In this document: positions 56,683 through 64,000 of the stretch, one piece after another
Position numbering within the stretch: the first letter of the stretch is position 1
Layout of the letters: each line of letters starts with the position of its first letter
Origin: Clostridiales bacterium
GTDB lineage: Bacteria > Bacillota > Clostridia > Lachnospirales > Lachnospiraceae
DNA: 64,000 nucleotides
Reading direction: 5' to 3'
Assembly: GCA_012523775.1 (NCBI GenBank)
Contig: JAAYTK010000082.1
Coordinates: 1 to 64,000 of the forward strand
Position numbers and translations under genes: made by a program
The notes under the pieces: model-generated
What the model was told of the DNA's origin: nothing
Database searches by the model: none
Seen by the model: the letters and a program-made list of their open reading frames with translations, nothing else

Positions 56683-59600
56683 TTATAGTTTTTCTACTCC
56701 TAAGGTAACCTGCTCTCCGTTAATATTCCATTCCTTTGTATATCCCTGCAATTTGTCAAGCAATATATCGTCTGCCAGTACCTCGGATTTGATTACTTCA
56801 GTATTTCGTTCAATTATGCCCTTTATTCTGTCATTACCCTCTGAGGAAATCCTTATATGGTCCATAACTTCAAAATCCGCATCCTTACGCATGGTTTGAA
56901 GCTTACTTATTATTTCTCGAACGAAGCCCTCCTCAATCAGCTCCTCAGACAGCTTGGTATCCAAAACCACAGTAATGCCATAATCCGAATCGGATATATA
57001 GCCCTCTGCCTGGGTTGCCTCGATTAAAAGATCATCCTTCTCAATATTTATCTCGGAACCATCCAATGTGAGACTAAGCTTTCCGGTGGCATTTATCTCA
57101 TCCATGGCTTCATTACCGTTAATCTCAGACAATAGCTGCCTTACCGCACCTATCTGCTTACCGAACTTAGGTCCAAGGGTCTTAAGCTGAGGCTTAAAGC
57201 TATAGGAGGTGAATTTCCTTACATCATCCGTAAATATTATTTCTTTGACATTAAGCTCATCGGCAATTATATCCATAAAGAAGTCGGAGAGCTTATCATC
57301 CGCCTTCACATACATCTTTCCGATAGGCTGACGGTTCTTGATATTTGCCGTATTCCTGCAGGCACGCCCCAGAACCACAATCTCCAGAACCTCCTCCATG
57401 TTATCCTCAAGCTCCTTGTCGATATAATTCTCGTTATGGCTGGGATAAGAGCTTAAATGGATACTTTCGGGTGCGGACTTATCCAGATTGACAACAAGAT
57501 TCTGATAGATCTCCTCTGTCATAAACGGAACATACGGTGCAGCCAGCTTGCTAAGCTGAACCAATGCCGTATATAAGGTCATATATGCATTAATCTTGTC
57601 TTGTGGCATTCCCTTAGCCCAGAAGCGTTCTCTGCTTCTTCTTACATACCAGTTAGACAGCTCATCCACAAAATCGGACATCAGTCTTGCACCCTCTGTG
57701 ATTTTGTAGTTATCAAGATTGCTGTCAACCAGCTTTATTAAAGTATTCAGCCTGGATAACAACCATTTATCCATAACCGACAGTTTATCATATTCCAGAC
57801 TATGCTTTGTAGGATCGAATTGATCAATATTGGCATACAGCACATAGAATGCATAGGTATTCCATAACGTACCCATGAATTTTCTCTGTCCCTCCGTAAC
57901 CGCACCATGGTGGAAGCGGTTGGGAAGCCATAGGGCTGAATTCACAGAGAAATACCAGCGTATTGCATCGGCACCGTGCTGAGCCAGAGCATCCATAGGC
58001 TCTATGGCATTTCCCTTGGATTTGGACATCTTCTGACCGTTCTCATCCTGTACATGGCCAAGTACAATACAGTTTTTAAAGGAAGATTCATCAAAAATTA
58101 GGGTTGAAATTGCCAGCAATGAGTAGAACCAGCCTCTTGTCTGATCTACTGCCTCACTGATAAAATCTGCCGGAAATCTTTCTTCAAAAATCTCCTTGTT
58201 CTCAAATGGATAGTGCCACTGTGCAAATGGCATGGAACCGGAATCATACCAACAGTCGATAACCGGCTTAACTCTTGTCATCTCCTTGCCACACTCAGGG
58301 CATTTAATAGTAACCGCATCGATGTATGGCCGATGAAGCTCGATATCCTCCGGACAATTGTCTGACATGGATTTGAGCTCCTCTATACTTCCGATACAAT
58401 GCCTGTGTCCGTCCTCACATTCCCAGATTGGAAGAGGTGTACCCCAATAACGGTCTCTGGACAGACCCCAGTCCTGCAGATTATTAAGCCAGTCACCAAA
58501 TCGACCCTGACCTATGCTCTCCGGCATCCAGTTGATTGTATTATTATTCTGAATCATTTTATCCTTTACTTCTGTCATCTTGATAAACCAGGATTCTCTT
58601 GCATAATAAATTAACGGAGTATCACATCTCCAGCAGAAAGGATAGCTATGCTCGTATTTTAGTACCTTAAATAATAAACCCTTATTATAAAGCATTTTCA
58701 TAATTGGTTCGTCAGCGTCCTTACAGAACATACCTGCTATGTCTGTGGCCTCCGGTTTGAATTCTCCCTTACCGTCAACCAGCTGTACGAAGGGTAGGTC
58801 ATAGACATTGCCTATACGGGAGTCATCCTCACCGAAGGCCGGAGCAATATGAACCACACCGGTACCGTCTGTTAATGTAACATAATGATCACAGGTAACA
58901 TAGAAGGCTTTTTTATCTGTTTTGGCATAGTCGAATAAAGGTTCATATTCGATATACTCAAGCTCCTTACCAAGGTAGCTTTTCTCAACCTCATAATCCC
59001 CTTCAATTATATTGAGAAGCGCCTCTGCCAATATATATTTCTCTGCTTTTACGGCTTTAGGCACATCAGATTGATGCTCCTCACCATGATGGTCATGGCC
59101 GCATTCACAGCCTTTACTGCTGATTAGATTACCCTTCTCATCTACCTGAACCTTAACCTTAACATAGGTTTCATCGGGGTTAACACATAGCGCCACATTA
59201 GAAGGAAGTGTCCAGGGAGTCGTGGTCCACGCAAGAATATACTCATTTTCCGTTCCCTTTATCTTAAACTTGGCAATCAGAGATTTCTCTTTAACATCCT
59301 TATACCCTTGTGCCACCTCATGGCTTGATAAGGGAGTCTCACATCTTGGACAATAGGGAACAATCTTAAAACCTTTATAAAGCAGTCCCTTATCCCATAT
59401 CTTCTTTAGTGACCACCATATTGACTCTATATAATTGTTCTCATAGGTAATATAAGGATTGTCCATGTCAACCCAATAACCCACTATTCCGGAGAACTCC
59501 TCCCACATACCCTTGTATTTCCATACGCTTTCCTTACACTTCTTGATGAAGGGCTCGAGGCCATACTCCTCAATCTGGTCTTTACCGCTGATTCCCAGTT

Positions 59601-59895
59601 GCTTTTCTACCTCCAGCTCAACAGGAAGCCCATGGGTATCCCAGCCTGCCTTACGAAGAACATTATAGCCTTTCATGGTACGGTATCTGGGAATGATGTC
59701 CTTAACCACACGAGTAAGCACATGACCGATATGGGGAGTGCCGTTAGCGGTCGGCGGGCCATCATAGAATGTAAAGCTCTTTTTACCTTTACTTTCTTCA
59801 ATGCTCTTTTCGAATATCTTTTTCTCATTCCAGAACTCTAAAATCTTCTTCTCTCTCTCGACAAAGTTCAAATCCGTTGACACTTTGTTATACAT
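56683..59895 (-). CDS. ileS: Isoleucyl-tRNA synthetase
   Basis: YDGPPTANGTPHIGHVLTRVVKDI, GWDTHGLPVE, KMSKSKGN. Confidence 0.97.
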   Translation of the reverse strand: MYNKVSTDLNFVEREKKILEFWNEKKIFEKSIEESKGKKSFTFYDGPPTANGTPHIGHVLTRVVKDIIPRYRTMKGYNVLRKAGWDTHGLPVELEVEKQLGISGKDQIEEYGLEPFIKKCKESVWKYKGMWEEFSGIVGYWVDMDNPYITYENNYIESIWWSLKKIWDKGLLYKGFKIVPYCPRCETPLSSHEVAQGYKDVKEKSLIAKFKIKGTENEYILAWTTTPWTLPSNVALCVNPDETYVKVKVQVDEKGNLISSKGCECGHDHHGEEHQSDVPKAVKAEKYILAEALLNIIEGDYEVEKSYLGKELEYIEYEPLFDYAKTDKKAFYVTCDHYVTLTDGTGVVHIAPAFGEDDSRIGNVYDLPFVQLVDGKGEFKPEATDIAGMFCKDADEPIMKMLYNKGLLFKVLKYEHSYPFCWRCDTPLIYYARESWFIKMTEVKDKMIQNNNTINWMPESIGQGRFGDWLNNLQDWGLSRDRYWGTPLPIWECEDGHRHCIGSIEELKSMSDNCPEDIELHRPYIDAVTIKCPECGKEMTRVKPVIDCWYDSGSMPFAQWHYPFENKEIFEERFPADFISEAVDQTRGWFYSLLAISTLIFDESSFKNCIVLGHVQDENGQKMSKSKGNAIEPMDALAQHGADAIRWYFSVNSALWLPNRFHHGAVTEGQRKFMGTLWNTYAFYVLYANIDQFDPTKHSLEYDKLSVMDKWLLSRLNTLIKLVDSNLDNYKITEGARLMSDFVDELSNWYVRRSRERFWAKGMPQDKINAYMTLYTALVQLSKLAAPYVPFMTEEIYQNLVVNLDKSAPESIHLSSYPSHNENYIDKELEDNMEEVLEIVVLGRACRNTANIKNRQPIGKMYVKADDKLSDFFMDIIADELNVKEIIFTDDVRKFTSYSFKPQLKTLGPKFGKQIGAVRQLLSEINGNEAMDEINATGKLSLTLDGSEINIEKDDLLIEATQAEGYISDSDYGITVVLDTKLSEELIEEGFVREIISKLQTMRKDADFEVMDHIRISSEGNDRIKGIIERNTEVIKSEVLADDILLDKLQGYTKEWNINGEQVTLGVEKL

Positions 59896-59946
59896 GCCAA
59901 TCCTCCTTTAATTATTAACCTTTGCTGTTTATTTGCCTTTACTTTT

Positions 59947-60218
59947 CAAAAAAAGCTCTCATCCGAAAAAGGATGAGAGCTTGTGCTTTCATTAACCACC
60001 TGTTTCATATACACTGCCCAAGGGCATTCATACATTATCCATATAACGGTGGAAACCGGCTTAACTTACTTAATAGAATGTATCTATCTTTAGGTCTTGC
60101 AACTATGGAGTGATTTTCGGTCATCCGCTACTCATGCCGGACTTACACTGTCTCCGGCTCGCTGTGATTTTCACTGAATGCTTACTCTCTCCGTCATCGT
60201 TTTTATGATTTTTAATTT
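59947..60218 (-). ncRNA. T-box leader (Ile) of ileS
   Basis: Minus strand: ACGATGACGGAGAGAGTA... stem I, specifier ATC at 60114-60112 directly before aCTCC, AGGTGGTTAATGAAAGC T-box-like element, terminator AAGCTCTCATCC-TTTTTC-GGATGAGAGCTTTTTTT. Confidence 0.85.
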
Positions 60219-60224
60219 TATTTA

Positions 60225-60253
60225 TGATAGTACAAAAAACCCAGAATGTCAAG
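60225..60253 (-). promoter_or_regulatory. Sigma-A promoter of the ileS T-box transcript
   Basis: Minus strand TTGACA - 17 nt - TATCAT. Confidence 0.7.
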
Positions 60254-60435
60254 AACTTCTTGATTTATTAAGACAATAGTTTCTTGACTTTGTGTAAAAA
60301 CTGATATATCTTGAAGAATGGGTCAATAATAAATGAATCTTAGGCTTTATTATTTAAAGCATTGTGTTACAATAATTGTGATATGATATTGTAAACCATA
60401 AATTACATTCAAATAAATCTAACGAAGGGGATAAT

Positions 60436-61887
60436 ATGAGCAAACAAAACTTAACGCTACTGACAGATTTTTATGAGCTGACTATGATGCAGGGTTATTA
60501 TAACAACAAGAATAATGACACTGTTATATTTGATATGTTCTACAGGGACAACCCCTGTAACAGTGGCTATGCAATCTGTGCCGGTTTGGAGCAGGTAATA
60601 GATTATATTAAGAATCTTAGATTCAAAGAGGATGACATCGAATTTCTACGGTCACTAAAGATATTTGATGAAGGCTTTTTGTCTTATCTGAAGGAGTTTC
60701 ATTTTACCGGAGATATCTATGCCATACCCGAGGGCACCGTCGTATTTCCCATGGAGCCCCTGGTTAAGGTAATTGCTCCGATTGCAGAGGCTCAGTTAAT
60801 CGAAGCTGCCATTCTAAATTTTATTAATCACCAGAGTCTCATTGCCACAAAGGCCTCCCGAGTGGTATATGCCGCAGGAGGAGCTCCGGTTATGGAGTTT
60901 GGTTTGAGAAGGGCTCAGGGCCCCGATGCCGGAACCTTAGGTGCAAGAGCCGCTGTTATCGGTGGATGTATAGGAACCAGTAATGTGCTGTCAGCCAAAC
61001 TATATGATTTACCCGCACTGGGTACACATGCTCACAGCTGGATTATGAGCTTTGAGGATGAGCTTACAGCCTTTCGTAAGTATGCAGAGCTTTATCCCTT
61101 AAATACAACTCTTTTGGTCGACACATATGACACCCTGCGTACCGGTGTTCCCAATGCCATAAAGGTCTTTAAGGAGCTTCGGGCCAGTGGCAGAATGCCT
61201 GAAAAGTATGGTATCCGTCTCGATAGCGGAGACTTGGCTTACTTATCCAAAATGGCGAGAAAAATGCTGGACGAAGCAGGCTTTACAGAGGCAACTATTA
61301 CAGCCTCCAGCGATCTTGATGAATATGTTATTGAGTCCCTGATTTCTCAGGGCGCTAAAATAGATTCATGGGGAGTGGGAACAAAGCTTATAACCTCAAA
61401 GGACTGCCCGTCCTTTGGTGGAGTATATAAGCTTGCCGCCATAAAGAGAGACGGTGAATTTATACCCCGTATGAAGCTGTCAGAGAACCAATGGAAGATT
61501 ACCAATCCGGGTAACAAGAAGATATACCGGGTATACGAAAAGGACAGTAATAAGATTAAGGCCGACTTAATAACCTTAGACGATGAAGTATTTACTTCTG
61601 ATAAGCCACTCTTGTTATTTGACCCGATTGCCACCTGGAAGAAAACCTATCTGGAGCCGGACAGCTATACTCTGAGAGAGTTGCTGGTTCCTATTTTCCT
61701 TAACGGCAAATGTGTATATACCTCACCGTCAGTTATGGAGATTCGGGAATACTGTGCCAATGAACAAAACACGCTATGGGATGAATGTAAGCGACTTGTT
61801 AATCCCCATAATGTATATGTGGACCTGTCAAATAAACTTTATCAGCTGAAAACACAGCTGTTAAATAACTATCATTCTACCTTTTAG
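60436..61887 (+). CDS. pncB: Nicotinate phosphoribosyltransferase
   Basis: LLTDFYELTMMQGYY, EFGLRRAQGPDAGTLGARAAVIGGCIGTSNV, GTHAHSWIMSF, RLDSGDLAYLS. Confidence 0.95.
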   Translation: MSKQNLTLLTDFYELTMMQGYYNNKNNDTVIFDMFYRDNPCNSGYAICAGLEQVIDYIKNLRFKEDDIEFLRSLKIFDEGFLSYLKEFHFTGDIYAIPEGTVVFPMEPLVKVIAPIAEAQLIEAAILNFINHQSLIATKASRVVYAAGGAPVMEFGLRRAQGPDAGTLGARAAVIGGCIGTSNVLSAKLYDLPALGTHAHSWIMSFEDELTAFRKYAELYPLNTTLLVDTYDTLRTGVPNAIKVFKELRASGRMPEKYGIRLDSGDLAYLSKMARKMLDEAGFTEATITASSDLDEYVIESLISQGAKIDSWGVGTKLITSKDCPSFGGVYKLAAIKRDGEFIPRMKLSENQWKITNPGNKKIYRVYEKDSNKIKADLITLDDEVFTSDKPLLLFDPIATWKKTYLEPDSYTLRELLVPIFLNGKCVYTSPSVMEIREYCANEQNTLWDECKRLVNPHNVYVDLSNKLYQLKTQLLNNYHSTF

Positions 61888-61976
61888 AATACCGGAAACT
61901 TTTATTTAACAACAATTTGATTTGTGATATAATATTATGGAATTATTTCGATGCAACATAACTATGGGAGGAACTT

Positions 61977-63281
61977 ATGAGAAAAGCAAGAATGCCAATT
62001 ATAACAACATGTATTTTACTTATATTATCACTGGCGGGATATTTGGTTTTCCGTAAGGATTCGCCCCAAAAAATCATCCCCATTCAAACCGACAAAGGAA
62101 AGGCTGCTGCCTCGACTGTATCGTCGGATACCATAACAAATGATAATACCGATAGTTCCGGTAATCATACATATATTCCTCCCTCTGATGAATATGATGA
62201 TAATAATGAAAAGAGCGAAGAGGATAATATGTCAAATAACAGACCTACGCCTACCCCATGGACTCCTGCCACCGAAATGGACCTGGATCCAAAAAGCATT
62301 ACTGTATATGTTAATAAGGAATACTGCCTGCCTAAGGATTATGTACCGGAGAATTTAGTGATACCCAACATTCCCTTTGACAGTAACGGAAACAGCGAAA
62401 GAAAATATATGCGTAAGGAAGCCGCCGAAGCCATAGAGAGAATGTTTTTTGCCGCACAGGAGGACGGAATTACATTATATGGTATATCGGGCTACAGATC
62501 ATACAGCCGACAAAAGGATATATTCCGAAACAATATAGTACATAAGGGGAAAAAGCATACTCTTAAGTATTCTGCCGCACCCGGAACCAGTGAGCATCAG
62601 ACCGGACTGGCAATGGACGTATCCTCAAAATCCGTTCACTACAAGCTGGTTACCTCCTTTGCCAATTGCATTGAAGGTATTTGGCTTGCTGATAATGCTC
62701 ATAAATTCGGTTTTATTATTCGTTATCCCAAGGACCAATACAAAATTACCGGTTATGCCTATGAACCCTGGCATATCAGATATGTAGGAGAGGATTTAGC
62801 AAATTATCTGTACACTAATAATTTAACCTTGGACGAATATTATAATTATGAACCAAGCGAGGACTTCGATTATGAGAAGAAATATGCTGATTTAATTAAT
62901 TATAAGCCTCCTATAACTCCTACACCTATTCCTGAGGAAGAACTGGAGGAACCGCTTCCCGATTTGACGGATGAGGAGTTAGAGGATACCGAGAATGATG
63001 ATATCGAGGATGGTGAATCCGATGACGAGGAAAATGGCGGTGACTTAGAAGACGAGGATTTAGATAGTGATGCATCAAAGGACGAGGAAGCGGATGATGA
63101 AAATACGGAGGATGAAAATATAGAGGATGAGGTTAGCGATATGCCTGATGACGAAAGCCAGGATGAAAATTTAGATAATCAATCCCCTACTCCGACACCC
63201 CCGGCTTTTCCTGCCCCCACACCGACACCTGTACCTACGGAAACACCCACGAATCCGGATGAATCAGAACCCTCTGACTAA
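61977..63281 (+). CDS. VanY-type D-alanyl-D-alanine carboxypeptidase with long acidic/Pro-Thr C-terminal tail
   Basis: N-terminal TM; YGISGYRSYSRQ, AAPGTSEHQTGLAMDVSS, YEPWHIRYVG; D/E-rich then TPTP-rich tail. Confidence 0.92.
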   Translation: MRKARMPIITTCILLILSLAGYLVFRKDSPQKIIPIQTDKGKAAASTVSSDTITNDNTDSSGNHTYIPPSDEYDDNNEKSEEDNMSNNRPTPTPWTPATEMDLDPKSITVYVNKEYCLPKDYVPENLVIPNIPFDSNGNSERKYMRKEAAEAIERMFFAAQEDGITLYGISGYRSYSRQKDIFRNNIVHKGKKHTLKYSAAPGTSEHQTGLAMDVSSKSVHYKLVTSFANCIEGIWLADNAHKFGFIIRYPKDQYKITGYAYEPWHIRYVGEDLANYLYTNNLTLDEYYNYEPSEDFDYEKKYADLINYKPPITPTPIPEEELEEPLPDLTDEELEDTENDDIEDGESDDEENGGDLEDEDLDSDASKDEEADDENTEDENIEDEVSDMPDDESQDENLDNQSPTPTPPAFPAPTPTPVPTETPTNPDESEPSD

Positions 63282-63315
63282 AGCAGCATTATATCGTACT
63301 TTATGGAGGAAAGCT

Positions 63316-64000
63316 ATGAGGCTGATATTAATACTTTTGTTTATATTACTGTTTTTTATTATTAGCATTCCATTATTCATTATTGAATTTATTATAGGCA
63401 GGTTTAACCGTCGTGCACAGGTCGCCAGTTCTCAGAAAATTGTAGTATTTGTATTTCATGTGATACTTTTTCTTGCCGGAGTAAAGCGAACTGTAATCGG
63501 GCTTGAGAATGTTCCTAAGGATGAACCAATTTTATATATTGCAAACCACAGAAGCTACTTTGATGTTCCAATATCCTATGTCAGTCTTCCAACCTTAACG
63601 GGATTTATGGCAAAGAAGGAAATTGCAAGGATTCCCTTCTTAAGAACTTGGATGCGTTTCTTACAATGTCTGTTTCTTGACAGAAACGATATTAGGCAGG
63701 GTATGAAAACCATTCTTAAGGCAATTGAACAGATTAAGGATGGATACTCCATATTTATATCGCCTGAGGGAACCCGTAATCATGGTGAAGAAATGCTTCC
63801 GTTTAAGGAGGGTAGCTTTAAGGTTGCCGAAAAGACCGGTTGCGCCATTGTTCCCGTAGCCCTTACGAATACCGATGAGATATTTGAGAATCATGTCCCC
63901 TGGGTTAAATCCACCAAGATCGTTATTGAGTTCGGTAAACCGATATACCCTAATAATCTCGATAAGGAGCAAAGAAGGCACATAGGCTCCTATGTCCAGG
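63316..64000 (+). CDS. 1-acyl-sn-glycerol-3-phosphate acyltransferase (truncated by window end)
   Basis: ATG at 63316, open to the window end: IANHRSYFDVPI (HX4D-type), SPEGTRNHGEEMLPFKEGSFKVAEKTGCAIVPVAL. Confidence 0.9.
   Translation, partial: MRLILILLFILLFFIISIPLFIIEFIIGRFNRRAQVASSQKIVVFVFHVILFLAGVKRTVIGLENVPKDEPILYIANHRSYFDVPISYVSLPTLTGFMAKKEIARIPFLRTWMRFLQCLFLDRNDIRQGMKTILKAIEQIKDGYSIFISPEGTRNHGEEMLPFKEGSFKVAEKTGCAIVPVALTNTDEIFENHVPWVKSTKIVIEFGKPIYPNNLDKEQRRHIGSYVQ

Noticed and set aside
60018-60031. Inverted repeat TGCCCAAGGGCA as a separate terminator
   Set aside because: It is one of the internal stems of the ileS T-box leader rather than an independent element.

Overview
The window is a low-GC Firmicutes chromosome segment, probably Clostridia/Lachnospiraceae-like. 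That placement is inferred from gene content, not from a search. Most of it is conserved housekeeping: pth-mfd, spoVG, murC, a dnaD-dnaI-like pair with prs, a PBP1A-type protein, SbcD/SbcC-like proteins, asnS, ileS, pncB, VanY and PlsC. Accessory or metabolic blocks include an FtsX-type ABC exporter, a truncated sugar operon (TIM and RpiB paralogues), mtaD-ahcY, Crp/Fnr-Hcp-hemerythrin, an Hnd-type [FeFe]-hydrogenase operon, and a separate hydrogenase-like/DRTGG/HATPase/PHP cluster. The non-coding and structural signals I consider most worth checking are: (1) a family of GGTACC-rich perfect or near-perfect intergenic palindromes in four places; (2) an orphan 3-repeat/2-spacer CRISPR remnant between pth and spoVG, with no cas genes in the window; (3) a tandem DnaA-box array upstream of dnaD-dnaI; (4) an HTH / tandem-PII / DUF1538-PII operon; (5) a deletion scar fusing the C-terminal halves of livM and a deoR-family gene; (6) a candidate Rex operator at the hydrogenase promoter; (7) an Ile T-box and a preQ1-I riboswitch; (8) a possible distant DUF1874/AcrIII-1-like protein; (9) a start-less pseudogene remnant missed by the ORF track. 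No tRNA or rRNA genes and no intact transposases or phages were recognised. All family calls come from reading motifs by eye; no searches were run.
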